Assembly (NCBI GenBank): GCA_041736705.1
Contig: JBGSTC010000014.1
Coordinates: 1 to 58,859 of the forward strand
DNA length: 58,859 nt
Origin: GWE2-51-13 sp041736705
GTDB lineage: Bacteria > Bacillota_I > Bacilli_A > Erysipelotrichales > Erysipelotrichaceae
Direction: 5' to 3'
Position numbers and translations under genes: made by a program. A model generated the notes under the pieces. The model saw nothing but the letters and a program-made list of their open reading frames with translations, had not been told where the DNA came from and did no database searches. This document shows positions 41,417 to 50,132 of the stretch, in pieces. Position 1 is the first letter of the stretch. Every line of letters starts with the position of its first letter.

Positions 41417-41458
41417 AATATATCATATTTTTTAGCACTGTCAAGTGGAGAGTGCTAA
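41417..41458 (-). promoter_or_regulatory. CIRCE (HrcA operator) and promoter of hsp20
   Basis: TTAGCACTG-N9-GAGTGCTAA (41432-41458) matches CIRCE with one mismatch. It overlaps the minus-strand -35 TTGACA (41439-41444); -10 TATATT is at 41417-41422 with a 16-bp spacer. Repression by HrcA and heat induction follow from known Firmicutes practice. The IS element ends only 17 bp upstream. Confidence 0.92.
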
Positions 41459-41543
41459 AAAGAAAAACCCTCTCGTGTACTGACCCCCAATAAGTAGACA
41501 GTTTGGAAAAAACTCCTATACTGAACTTAAAGGGGGTTTTCTA

Positions 41544-41852
41544 ATGGGAAAGCACCATCAATTTTCAAATGAATTAAAGTTAAGTATCGTAAAGCGTTAT
41601 CTGAATAATGGGGAATCTTCAATACGACTCGCTCAAGAAGTTTGCACGAGTCATTCTGTTGTTGCCCGATGGGTCCGAAAATACCAATCCGGTGGAGAGA
41701 CCGAGTTGTTTCGGGAAACACGAGGGATAAAGAGTAGTGGTCGCCCAAGGGAGAAATTTGAGAACCTTGCCGAAGAACTAAAACAAGTTAAGATGGAGCG
41801 CGACTTACTAAAAAAAGTATTGACCTTGAAAGAGGAGTTGATAAAGAAATAA
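41544..41852 (+). CDS. IS3-family transposase OrfA (DNA-binding)
   Basis: 102 residues. N-terminal HTH (LKLSIVKRYLNNGESSIRLA, then VVARWVRKYQSGG) and a C-terminal leucine-zipper-like coiled coil (ENLAEELKQVKMERDLLKKVLTLKEEL). Binds the terminal repeats. A heptamer A-AAA-AAA in register at 41810-41816 lets ribosomes slip -1 into OrfB. Confidence 0.92.
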   Translation: MGKHHQFSNELKLSIVKRYLNNGESSIRLAQEVCTSHSVVARWVRKYQSGGETELFRETRGIKSSGRPREKFENLAEELKQVKMERDLLKKVLTLKEELIKK

Positions 41853-42751
41853 TCTTCCAGGCGATTCACGATCTAAGATCCCTATACTCGGTGACCAGGA
41901 TGTGCCGCTTTTGCCTGGTGAGCCGTGCAGGCTATTATGCATGGACGAAACGATGTGATCAAGTGAGCAGTGAAGATCTGGGAATAGCTGTATTGATTAA
42001 GCGTTTTCAAGCAGATAACGACTACACCTTAGGGGCCAAGACGGTTTCTAAGTACCTCAAGATCGAAAGCAAACTGACCGTCAATCATAAGCACTGTTTG
42101 AGAATCATGCGTGCTTACGGTCTTTTATCACACGTCAAGCGTCATAAAGACAAAATGAAGAGTCATCCTGAGGATTACCCGAAAGACAATATACTCCGCG
42201 GTAATCACCTATGTTCTGTCCCGTTTGATAAGCTGTATACCGATATCACCGAGTTTCATATCAGTGGTAAGAAAGTATACTTTTCTTCAATCAAAGACAT
42301 GCATACAAAGATGATCGAAGCGTATGAGATCAGTTATCATCCCACGCTTGAAATGGTCCTCAAAACACTCAATCAGGTTCGTGATAAAGCCATTGTGTAC
42401 GGGACATTCCTTCACTCGGATCACGGCTATCAGTATACGAATCGGCACTTTCAGGAAAAACTGATCGAGTGTAACTTCATCCAAAGTATGTCGCGTAAAG
42501 GTAAGCCGACTGACAATTCACCGATTGAAAGCTTACACAGTATCCTAAAATCAGAAATCATTCATAATGATACCGTACACATTAAAACAGATATCGAACT
42601 GATTGAAGCGCTTCATCGCTTTGTAGTGAGATACAATACGAAACGTCGACAGAAGGCTTTGAATTACTTGACTCCCTTGGAATTCAAAGAAAAAGAGATG
42701 AAACGAATTTCATCTCTTGAGCCGGAGCTTTTTTCGACTGTCCACTTTTAG
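41816..42751 (+). CDS. IS3-family transposase OrfB (DDE integrase), made by -1 frameshift
   Basis: Reading in the -1 frame from the slip site is open through to TAG 42751, about 311 residues. The typical N-terminus is only seen this way: IFQAIHDLRSLYSVTRMCRF then RAGYYAW. Catalytic triad: first Asp in LYTDITEF, second Asp in HSDHGYQY, Glu in NSPIESLHS. The longest ATG frame begins at 41891 inside the conserved region, so the OrfAB fusion is the likely active transposase. Intact. Confidence 0.9.
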   Translation, partial: SIDLERGVDKEIIFQAIHDLRSLYSVTRMCRFCLVSRAGYYAWTKRCDQVSSEDLGIAVLIKRFQADNDYTLGAKTVSKYLKIESKLTVNHKHCLRIMRAYGLLSHVKRHKDKMKSHPEDYPKDNILRGNHLCSVPFDKLYTDITEFHISGKKVYFSSIKDMHTKMIEAYEISYHPTLEMVLKTLNQVRDKAIVYGTFLHSDHGYQYTNRHFQEKLIECNFIQSMSRKGKPTDNSPIESLHSILKSEIIHNDTVHIKTDIELIEALHRFVVRYNTKRRQKALNYLTPLEFKEKEMKRISSLEPELFSTVHF

Positions 42752-42771
42752 GGGGTCAGTCCATCGGTCGT

Positions 42772-43362
42772 TCATTTTTTTAGGATCATCCGGTCTTCGA
42801 CCGGTTGGGAAATCTTGGTTTTCGCGATGTCGACCGCCGATCCGAAGGGCATCTGGGCGATGAGTTTCCACTGCGTCGGGAGTTGGAAGGCGTCTTGGGT
42901 CGCTTGGTCGATCAGAGGATTATAGTGTTGAAGCGATGCGCCAAGCCCGAGTTGGGTCAATTCCAGCCAGGTGGCGTATTGCAGCATCGCGTTGGATTCA
43001 TACGCCCAAAGCTGTGCGCTTTCGCCATAAAGAGGGAAACGTTCCTCCATCTGTTTCGTCACGTCCGTGTCGTCGTAAAACAGAAACGTGCCCTGTCCGT
43101 TCTTCAAGCCTTGGATCTTGGCCTGGGTCCGCGGGAATTTCTCTTCGGGAACCTCGAAGCGAAGCCGTTCTAAAACAAGGTCCCAGAACGTATCGTGCTT
43201 TTCCCCAAGTAGTAGAACGATGCGTTGGCTTTGGGAATGAAAGGCACTGGGCGTGGTCGAGAGTAAGTCTTTCGTCAATTGAATCAGCGTTTCGTCCGGA
43301 ATCGTGGACTTGGCGTAGTCATAATGGCTTCTGCGTTGTTGGATGAGTGTATTGAAATCCAT
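42772..43362 (-). CDS. Nitroreductase family protein (Frm2-like)
   Basis: 196 residues. QRRSHYDYAKSTIPDETL near 8-25 replaces the usual R-S-x-R motif of FMN-binding nitroreductases; LGLGASLQHYNP near 138-149 and QLPTQWKLIAQMPFGSAV near 157-174 fit the Frm2/YdgI branch. Dimeric FMN enzyme. The IS3 element has landed 8 bp beyond the stop and probably separated it from its original 3' sequence. Confidence 0.85.
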   Translation of the reverse strand: MDFNTLIQQRRSHYDYAKSTIPDETLIQLTKDLLSTTPSAFHSQSQRIVLLLGEKHDTFWDLVLERLRFEVPEEKFPRTQAKIQGLKNGQGTFLFYDDTDVTKQMEERFPLYGESAQLWAYESNAMLQYATWLELTQLGLGASLQHYNPLIDQATQDAFQLPTQWKLIAQMPFGSAVDIAKTKISQPVEDRMILKK

Positions 43363-43415
43363 GGTAACCTCACGTTCCTGTTCATTTTAATGCAGAAGAG
43401 GATGCATTTCAAAAC

Positions 43416-43979
43416 TTATGACTGCTTCATTTTGACGCAAAGGGCCAGGTCGCTGATCGTGATCCGCTTCGCCCCGCTTTCGAGGATGGTTCTCGCGATG
43501 TCTTCGTTCTTCACCAAGCCCCCCGCCCAGAGTTCGACCTCGGTCTTTTCGCGGATCAACCCAAACAAGGGATACGTCAAGGCCGGCATGACTTCCATCG
43601 CATCGGGGTTGGTTTCATTGACCGATGCCAAGCCCCGGGTCAAGGACTTACTGTCGATCAAGAAAACACGCTGGATCGCAAACGCATGGTTCTTCTTCGC
43701 CGTCTCGATGATCTTGGGCTTGGAGGAAATGATCCCGTCGACCCGCAATTGCTGGGTCAGGATCTGCGCACCGAACTCGTCGTTGGAAATCCCGTGGATC
43801 AATTCGATGTGGACCAAGCCGAAACGCTGGTTGTCATGGAGGATGCGTACGACTTCTTTGAGGAGGCTGAAATGCATGTCTTGAAGCAAACAAAGGGATA
43901 AGGGGGTCTCAAGAAACAATTCGACTTGTTTCATGGTCGTCAAGACGGGGATCAAAGGCTGTTCAGGCAGATTCTTCAT
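43416..43979 (-). CDS. GlpP family (glycerol-3-phosphate antiterminator type)
   Basis: 187 residues. TIM-barrel-like GlpP pattern: IPVLTTMKQVELFLETP near 10-26, LVHIELIHGISNDEFGAQIL near 54-73, DGIISSKPKIIETAKK near 80-95, RVFLIDSKSL near 104-113 and MPALTYPLFGLIREKTEVELWAGGLV. In Bacillus GlpP binds glpD leader mRNA. TTGGAGG precedes ATG 43979. It is the last gene after the two-component genes, 15 bases after the kinase-like gene; no glp gene is nearby. Confidence 0.85.
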   Translation of the reverse strand: MKNLPEQPLIPVLTTMKQVELFLETPLSLCLLQDMHFSLLKEVVRILHDNQRFGLVHIELIHGISNDEFGAQILTQQLRVDGIISSKPKIIETAKKNHAFAIQRVFLIDSKSLTRGLASVNETNPDAMEVMPALTYPLFGLIREKTEVELWAGGLVKNEDIARTILESGAKRITISDLALCVKMKQS

Positions 43980-43994
43980 GGTTACCTCCAAAGG

Positions 43995-45602
43995 TTAGGG
44001 TTCAAGCACGGCATAGATGATGCATCCGTCATCCGAATTCATGATATTCAAGCCTGCGGTTTTCTTGGAACCGCGATAGAAGACATTGCGTTCGAACTCC
44101 GAAATGACATTGTCTTCGATCTTGCGCGAACAACGCAGTCCGGTGACAAGGATCGGGCGTCCCGCTTCTTTACGCAGGACGATGTCCGCCGCATGGCATT
44201 GGGGTTGCATCGAAGCGAAATCCAAAATCTGACGGACGGCCAGATAGATCGCGGACGCCTGGGCGAAGGTCAACACGGTCAAATCGGGTGAAGGCGTGAT
44301 TTTGATTTCCAGACGTTGGGGATCATATAACGTGACACAAGTCTCGATCAACCGCCCGATATCCATGATTTCTTCCGCCTGCGAACGAAGTTCCTTTACG
44401 ATCCTCCTCAGCATCATCAAGGTCCCTTGCAGATCCGCTTTCACCTCGTCCAAGGTCTCATCCGATCTTTCTTTCAACAATCGGTCGAGAGCGTGTTGGT
44501 AACTTGCGACCAAATCCTGTTGGATGGCATCGAACACTTCCTGACGGTTGGTTTCCTGGATCAACTTCTCCTGGATCACCATGTCTTCCAACAGTTGGTC
44601 GTTGAGTTCATCCAGTTTACGGACTTTCTCCTCGCTCTCAAGGATGCTTTTTCGCAGGGAAGTCACATCGTTGAAATAGACCGCCGTCGCATAGTTCTTC
44701 CCTTCATTGAATAGCTCTTCCTGGATCGCCTGGTAATACCGGTTCTTAATGAAAAGGATCGGCTCGTTGTGTTGCCTCAAGTGAAGTTTCTCCAGCAAAC
44801 TGAAATCGGTGTGGGGATAGATGTCGTCACGGTAGGCGATGTTGAAACCAAGCCGCCGGCCTTTCATATCGAAGATGGCGATCGGATAGTCGATGTTGTT
44901 GATCATGTTGGAAAGCTGGACCGAATCGAAGAAGCGTAGACGAGGCAGGATCATCGTGAAATACAATCCGATCGTCCACAGCGGGACGAAGAGCGAGAAC
45001 GTATCCACGTTGGTCGACACCATGTTGAAGCCGATCAGATAGGCGACCAGGGAAGGTACGGTCGACCCGAGGAAACTGAGGATGAAATAAAGGTTCCGAT
45101 GCTTGGAAAGGCGATAGAAACGATCCATGTTCATCAGCATGATCAAAACAAAGGTGAAATAGTAGATCATGTTGATCAGGACGCTGAACGTGTAGAAACG
45201 CGATGCGGTCGTCAAGGCGAGAAAGAAATTGTCGTAAAGCAGATAACTCGTATCGGCGAGATTCAATGCGACATAGAAAATCAAGGGAGGAAAGAAGACC
45301 AACCATAGATCCGAGCGCTTTACCACATAGGTTTCATCGATGGAAAGCGCGACCATCAACAGAGCGGAAGGAATGAAAACCATGGTGTAACGCATCATCT
45401 TTAGAAGGATGTAGGCTTCCATGGTTTCCGGAATCCCGTTGAAAAGCGCCGAGATATGCCAGATCAGTTCAAGGATATGAAGCAGGATCGCGAATTTGAT
45501 GAAGTTCGTTTTCTTAACATAGGACTGAAGACGTACGATGATTTGGATCAGGAAGACCGCATTGAGCGGAACGACCAGGATCCACAAGTTCTGAAGGTTC
45601 AT
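43995..45602 (-). CDS. 7TM histidine-kinase-like protein with degenerate catalytic core
   Basis: 535 residues. About seven hydrophobic segments in residues 5-220 (7TM histidine-kinase N-terminal type), a PAS-like part (about 230-310), a coiled region (ESEEKVRKLDELNDQLLEDM) and a kinase-like end. Where the partner kinase has ELHDEIGH, this protein has VFDAIQQDLV, with no phospho-accepting His; N and G boxes of the ATPase cannot be found. So it is likely a signalling partner, not an active kinase. ATG overlaps the kinase stop (ATGA). Confidence 0.75.
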   Translation of the reverse strand: MNLQNLWILVVPLNAVFLIQIIVRLQSYVKKTNFIKFAILLHILELIWHISALFNGIPETMEAYILLKMMRYTMVFIPSALLMVALSIDETYVVKRSDLWLVFFPPLIFYVALNLADTSYLLYDNFFLALTTASRFYTFSVLINMIYYFTFVLIMLMNMDRFYRLSKHRNLYFILSFLGSTVPSLVAYLIGFNMVSTNVDTFSLFVPLWTIGLYFTMILPRLRFFDSVQLSNMINNIDYPIAIFDMKGRRLGFNIAYRDDIYPHTDFSLLEKLHLRQHNEPILFIKNRYYQAIQEELFNEGKNYATAVYFNDVTSLRKSILESEEKVRKLDELNDQLLEDMVIQEKLIQETNRQEVFDAIQQDLVASYQHALDRLLKERSDETLDEVKADLQGTLMMLRRIVKELRSQAEEIMDIGRLIETCVTLYDPQRLEIKITPSPDLTVLTFAQASAIYLAVRQILDFASMQPQCHAADIVLRKEAGRPILVTGLRCSRKIEDNVISEFERNVFYRGSKKTAGLNIMNSDDGCIIYAVLEP

Positions 45603-46870
45603 GCTTCTTCCTCCGTCATCCGGATCAAGGGAAGAAGGCAGGAGAGTTCAAATCCGTCGTTGCCATGATAACTGAACGACCCTTGGTTACGCTCGACCCT
45701 GGCCCGGATTGCTTTTAGTCCGTTCCCCTCTTTCACCACCCGGCAACCTTTCCCATTGTCTTTGATGATCAATTCAAGCGTCTCTTTGTTTTCGCTTACC
45801 TTTAGTGTAACCGATACTTCCCCGGCGTTGCCATATTTCACGGTGTTCGAAAACGCTTCTTTACAGATCGCATATAAGGTCAAAATGCTTTCCTGCTTCA
45901 GTTTGAGTTGCTGGGTCGAGACATTCAAGGTGACATGGATGCCTACCCACTTCAAATACAGGATATAACTTTCAAGCATTTCTTCGAGATATTTCCCGGT
46001 CACGGTGTTCTTTCGATCCTGGGAGAGCGATAGGGTGATGTTCTTCCCTTCCTCCAGCAGACGTTCGATGGAATGGTCCGGGATGCTTTGGCGCAACTTC
46101 TCGTCGTGCATCCGGTCCAACACCGAGACCGCCAAGGTCAGGTTATGCCCGATTTCATCATGGAGTTCGATGGCGATCCGGTTCTTGCTTTTCAACTCGA
46201 TCAGTTTTTCAAGCAGATTCAATTTATTTTTCAGAAGCAACGAGATCATCGAAAGACGCTGATCCAAGAGGTTCAGACGTTTCAATGCATACTCTTGTTC
46301 GCTGACATCCAGTAAAACCAAGGTCTCAACGTGATAGCTTCGCATCATCGTTGAAATCGGATACCGTTTGATCAGATAGGTCTTGCTTCCGATACTTACC
46401 TTCTCCTTCGTGCGCAAATCCATCATCGGCACTTGGTCGAGGATTTCGCGAAACGCCGTATTGGAGTCGAACAAGTCGGTGTCGTTGAGGATGGCGATCG
46501 GCGTCGTGTTGGAGTAAAACAGATTGCCGATCGTTTGTTTCTCGGTCGAACGCATGGAAAAGTAAATCATCGTGACCATGATGGTCAAGGCGATGGTCAC
46601 CACAAGCAGCGACTGGCTGATCGCCTCGTGTTCCGAGAAGATGTCCATGACCTCCTTCAGTACCCCTTCGATTTCATAGTACCTGGAAGTGAAGTCGATA
46701 TAGCGCATCAAAAAAACGAACAAAGCAAGTACGTTCGCCACGGTTTGCTGAAAGTAAAGGAACTTAAAATAAAGGGATCGGCTTCTTTCCGTCATCAAGA
46801 GTGAAATGATGACAAAACCCAAGCCCAGTTCGGCGACGGCGATGACGATATACGGATCGGACCAAAGCAT
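45599..46870 (-). CDS. Sensor histidine kinase, HPK7 (NarX/LiaS type)
   Basis: 423 residues. Two to three membrane helices near the N-terminus (about 8-24, 38-56, 90-110), a PAS-like region (about 125-200), phospho-His in IAIELHDEIGHNLTLAV near 233-249, N box EAFSNTVKYGNAG near 344-356 and G box IKDNGKGCRVVKEGNGLKAI near 372-391. Phosphorylates the regulator encoded three bases upstream. Intact. Confidence 0.92.
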   Translation of the reverse strand: MLWSDPYIVIAVAELGLGFVIISLLMTERSRSLYFKFLYFQQTVANVLALFVFLMRYIDFTSRYYEIEGVLKEVMDIFSEHEAISQSLLVVTIALTIMVTMIYFSMRSTEKQTIGNLFYSNTTPIAILNDTDLFDSNTAFREILDQVPMMDLRTKEKVSIGSKTYLIKRYPISTMMRSYHVETLVLLDVSEQEYALKRLNLLDQRLSMISLLLKNKLNLLEKLIELKSKNRIAIELHDEIGHNLTLAVSVLDRMHDEKLRQSIPDHSIERLLEEGKNITLSLSQDRKNTVTGKYLEEMLESYILYLKWVGIHVTLNVSTQQLKLKQESILTLYAICKEAFSNTVKYGNAGEVSVTLKVSENKETLELIIKDNGKGCRVVKEGNGLKAIRARVERNQGSFSYHGNDGFELSCLLPLIRMTEEEA

Positions 46871-46873
46871 GGG

Positions 46874-47515
46874 TTAAAGGATACCGTTCTTCGCGGCCAG
46901 GACAGCGAGTTGGACACGGTCCTGGACACCGAAGCGTTCCATGAGCAGAGCCAACCGGTGCTTGACGGTACTCTCGCTGATGAAGAGTTGATCGGCGATG
47001 CTCTGGTTGCTTAACCCTTGGGAAACACAGCGGATGATCGATAGTTCCGTCATGTTGATTTCGAACTTGGTCATGATTTGCTGGTCTTTATAGGCAGGGC
47101 TCTGTACGATTTCCTTGAATTTCGCAAAGGTTTTCGCGTCCATCACCGACATCCCGGACATCGTGTTCTTGATGGCAAGGATCAGATTGTCTTTCCGCAG
47201 GTCTTTCGAGATGATGCCGTCCACCCCTGCATCCAACATCGCCCGCACGGTCTTATCGTCGTCGAAAATCGTCAAGGCCAGAATCTTGATCCCGGGGATC
47301 TCTTCCTTGATTTTGCTCGTCAGCATCATCCCGTCGCCGTTGGGCATATAGACGTCGGTGATGATCAAATCCGGTTTATATTGGTGCGCCAAAACCAACG
47401 CATCGTTGCCTGAGTTCGCCCCGCCCACGACCAACATGTCATTCTGTGAAGAGAGGATCGCCTTCATCGATTCGACGATCAGTTCGTGGTCGTCCACCAC
47501 AAGGATCCGGATCAT
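46874..47515 (-). CDS. NarL/FixJ family response regulator
   Basis: 213 residues. Receiver: DDHE near 8-11, phospho-Asp in LIITDVYMP near 52-60, Lys in SKDLRKD near 102-108. LuxR-type HTH: LSIIRCVSQGLSNQSIADQL near 157-176 and STVKHRLALLMERFG. ATG 47515 follows GAGGGAT. First gene of an operon RR, kinase, kinase-like protein, GlpP. Targets unknown. Confidence 0.92.
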   Translation of the reverse strand: MIRILVVDDHELIVESMKAILSSQNDMLVVGGANSGNDALVLAHQYKPDLIITDVYMPNGDGMMLTSKIKEEIPGIKILALTIFDDDKTVRAMLDAGVDGIISKDLRKDNLILAIKNTMSGMSVMDAKTFAKFKEIVQSPAYKDQQIMTKFEINMTELSIIRCVSQGLSNQSIADQLFISESTVKHRLALLMERFGVQDRVQLAVLAAKNGIL

Positions 47516-47593
47516 AGATATCCCTCGTTTCTTGGTTTTATTATATCGTTTCCATCCCTGTTCTTCAAAGGTTTCCGCATTCCGTCCGACCAC

Positions 47594-47625
47594 AAAAAAA
47601 GTCCGATCCCCATCAGACTTTTTTT
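47594..47625 (-). terminator. Bidirectional terminator downstream of the HerA-like gene
   Basis: AAAAAAAGTC (47594-47603) pairs with GACTTTTTTT (47616-47625), extended by GAT/ATC inside with one mismatch. T runs on both strands. Confidence 0.85.
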
Positions 47626-47655
47626 GCTCTTGTCGAATCGATTCTAGACTTCCCA

Positions 47656-47692
47656 CGTTGACCCCAAATTGAGTGGTCTGTTAAACCGTCCT
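47656..47692. repeat. Possible relic of an IS3-type terminal repeat
   Basis: CGTTGACCCCAAATTGAGTG and the following GTCTGTTAAACCGTCCTC follow the same order of blocks (TGACCCC, AA, AGTGG, CTGTT, CTCC-like end) as the ends of the IS at 41476-42763 and other IS150-like elements. No matching second end or transposase remnant was found. Weak evidence. Confidence 0.25.
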
Positions 47693-47769
47693 CATTATAG
47701 CACGTCAACTTATTCCTACAAGTGGTTTCTTTTTATTTTGGCTACTTGGTCAAAATTCAACCCAAGTGG

Positions 47770-49269
47770 TTAAAACTTCTTCAGTGAACCCAGGACACCG
47801 CGGATCAATTCACGCCCGACCGTCCTTCCGATTTGGGTCATCATGCTGTTGGCCGCCTTTTCCAGACCGGTCGTCCGCCTTGAACTCGTTCTGCGGCTCG
47901 TCGTGGTTTTTCGTGTCGTCGTGGTTTTGCGTTCTTGCTTTTCTTTCTCCAGCCGTTCTTTTTCGCGGGCTTCTTCTTTCTCTTCCCGCTCGATCCGCTT
48001 CGTGATGAGTTCATACGCCGATTCGCGGTCACGGACATCCCTGTATTTCCCGTCGAACTTGGACTCCCGGATCAAACGACTACGGGTCCCTTCGTCGATG
48101 GTGCCAAGCAAACTGTGGGGAGGAAAGACGAAGACGCGCTGTACGATCGAAGGCCGTCCGTCTTCATCCAACATGGATACCAACGCTTCCCCGGTTTTCA
48201 GTTCGGTCAGCGCCGTCTGGGTATCCAATTCGGGATTGACGCGGAAACTCTCCGCCGCCGTCTTCAGCCCTTTTTGTTCATGGGGGGTATAGGCACGCAG
48301 GGCATGCTGGATCCGATTGCCCAGTTGCGAAAGGATGCGGTCGGGGATATCGCCGGGGTTTTGCGTCACGAAGAAGACGCCGACCCCTTTGGAGCGGATC
48401 AAGCGGACGACTTGTTCGATTTTCTCGACCAACGCCTTCGGGGCGTCGTTAAACAACAAATGCGCTTCATCGAAGAAGAACACCAGTTTGGGTTTATCCA
48501 GATCGCCGACTTCGGGAAGCTCTTCAAACAACTCGGAGAGCAGCCACAAAAGGAACGTGGAGTACACCCGTGGCGAGTGAAAGAGTCGCTCTGAAGTCAG
48601 GACGTTGATGACCCCTCTTCCTTCCGCGTCCGTGGTAAAGAAATCGAGGATATCCAGGGCGGGTTCACCGAAGAAAGCCTCGGCACCTTCGCTCTCCAAG
48701 GTCAATAATCCGCGTTGGATCGCGCCGATCGTGACTTTCGAAATCGTTCCGTACTGCGTGGTGTATTCGGAAGCGCGGTCGCCGACATAGTTCAACATCA
48801 CTCTTAGATCCTTAAGATCAAGTAAGAGATAACCTTCGTCATCCGCGATCTTGAAGACGATGTTTAAGACGCCGATCTGCGTTTCGTTGAGCTGGAGCAA
48901 GCGTGAAATCAGTAAAGGCCCCATCTCGCTGACGGTCGTGCGGATCGGATGACCCTTCTCCCCGAAGACATCCCATACCCGTGTCGGATAGGATTTCCAT
49001 TGGAACCCTTCCAAGCCAAGCATCTTGATGCGTTCTTCGAGTTTCGGATTCCCGACCCCGGGAATCGCGACGCTGGCGAGATCCCCTTTGATGTCCGCCA
49101 GGAAAACCGGGACGCCATGGCTACTGAAAGACTCGGCGAGCACCTTCAATGTGACGGTTTTCCCCGTCCCCGTCGCGCCGGCGATGATCCCGTGACGGTT
49201 CATCATTCTGGAAGAATAGGAAAGTTCGACTTTCCCCTTGGCGAATCGATCCTGATACATTTCGTTCAT
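47770..49269 (-). CDS. HerA/DUF853-like ATPase
   Basis: 499 residues. Walker A AGATGTGKTVTLKVLAE near 30-46, Walker B KLVFFFDEAHLLF near 253-265, GVGVFFVTQNPGDIPDRILSQLGNRIQHAL near 293-322 with the sensor Gln and Arg. This is the YjgR/DUF853 group of HerA-like translocases. From about 415 a charged coil (EEKEEAREKERLEKEKQE) leads to a Thr/Arg-rich linker (RKTTTSRRTSSRRTTG) and a final amphipathic helix. DNA-related role expected but unproven. Confidence 0.9.
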   Translation of the reverse strand: MNEMYQDRFAKGKVELSYSSRMMNRHGIIAGATGTGKTVTLKVLAESFSSHGVPVFLADIKGDLASVAIPGVGNPKLEERIKMLGLEGFQWKSYPTRVWDVFGEKGHPIRTTVSEMGPLLISRLLQLNETQIGVLNIVFKIADDEGYLLLDLKDLRVMLNYVGDRASEYTTQYGTISKVTIGAIQRGLLTLESEGAEAFFGEPALDILDFFTTDAEGRGVINVLTSERLFHSPRVYSTFLLWLLSELFEELPEVGDLDKPKLVFFFDEAHLLFNDAPKALVEKIEQVVRLIRSKGVGVFFVTQNPGDIPDRILSQLGNRIQHALRAYTPHEQKGLKTAAESFRVNPELDTQTALTELKTGEALVSMLDEDGRPSIVQRVFVFPPHSLLGTIDEGTRSRLIRESKFDGKYRDVRDRESAYELITKRIEREEKEEAREKERLEKEKQERKTTTTRKTTTSRRTSSRRTTGLEKAANSMMTQIGRTVGRELIRGVLGSLKKF

Positions 49270-49331
49270 AGTGCAACCTCTTTGGTTTTATTATACGTAA
49301 AGTTCAGACTTCAAACAAGAAAAAGGATATC

Positions 49332-50132
49332 CTAGATTCGGGATATCCATCGTTTTACATTTTTCATCAAAGATGGCTTCGCAAACACCGGATTCGGCTT
49401 TCTTCGCGCCAAGACTTCCTGCGGATTGGCGAAAAAGAGTTGATGCGTCCGTTTCTTCCCCAACCTCTTTTCAACGACCGCATAGACATCGTCGAGACGG
49501 CAAGTACGCCGGTTCTCCCCCGCATGGGCATCGCTACCGACCAAATGGACTTTCCCGGCTTCAAGCAGTTTCCACGCGTTGCGATGGTTGTTTTCCCCGT
49601 GCGCCCCCAACAAGCTGGTCGAATTCACTTGAAGAAGATATCCCGCTTTCAACCATCCATCGACAATCTGAAACATCTCTTTCTCCTCGCGGAAATAGCG
49701 TTCGGGATGGGCGATGACGATGGGGTCGACAGCCAACGAGACTTCATAAAGCCGTTCGTTGATCTCGCGCCAATCCGCCCCGCTGCGCGAGAATTCCACA
49801 AGCAAGCCGCCTATGCCTTCAAGCAAGACGAAACTTTGGTTCGAAATGCGATCGACCGCATACTCGTTGAGGTAAAGTTCGGACCCTTCCCTGATGTCCA
49901 GATCCAGTCCAAGCGATGAAGCCAATTCCTTTAATCCATCGACGGCGCCACGGATCGTCTCGATGGAGGCATCGTACTTCCCTTTGGGGATCATATGCGG
50001 TGTACAGAAAATCGTTCTTATTCCGGTCGAATGCGCGGTCTGAAGAAAAAGGACGGCTTCGTCCTTTGTTTGGACTCCGTCATCGATCCCCCATAAGCCA
50101 TGGCTGTGGAAATCAACGAATCCCGTCTTCAT
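49332..50132 (-). CDS. CpsB/YwqE family protein-tyrosine phosphatase (PHP fold)
   Basis: 266 residues. PHP metal motifs: FVDFHSHGLWGIDDG near 5-19 (HxH), FCTPHMIPKGKY near 41-52, GSELYLN near 82-88, VIAHPERY near 137-144 and LVGSDAHAGENR near 195-206. Dephosphorylates the BY-kinase CpsD. Start overlaps the end of the cpsC-like gene by 20 bases. Confidence 0.92.
   Translation of the reverse strand: MKTGFVDFHSHGLWGIDDGVQTKDEAVLFLQTAHSTGIRTIFCTPHMIPKGKYDASIETIRGAVDGLKELASSLGLDLDIREGSELYLNEYAVDRISNQSFVLLEGIGGLLVEFSRSGADWREINERLYEVSLAVDPIVIAHPERYFREEKEMFQIVDGWLKAGYLLQVNSTSLLGAHGENNHRNAWKLLEAGKVHLVGSDAHAGENRRTCRLDDVYAVVEKRLGKKRTHQLFFANPQEVLARRKPNPVFAKPSLMKNVKRWISRI

Larger units (their letters stand above)
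41476..42763 (+). mobile_element. Complete IS3-family element (IS150-like group), 1288 bp
   Basis: Ends TGTACTGACCCCC (left) and complement TGGACTGACCCCC (right) form imperfect inverted repeats of about 35 bp (AAGTRGACAGT and AAAAAA blocks shared). Flanked by a 3-bp direct repeat TCG (41473-41475 and 42764-42766). Two overlapping frames encode OrfA and OrfB with a slippery A7. Inserted between hsp20 and the nitroreductase gene, eight bases after the latter's stop. Confidence 0.93.
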
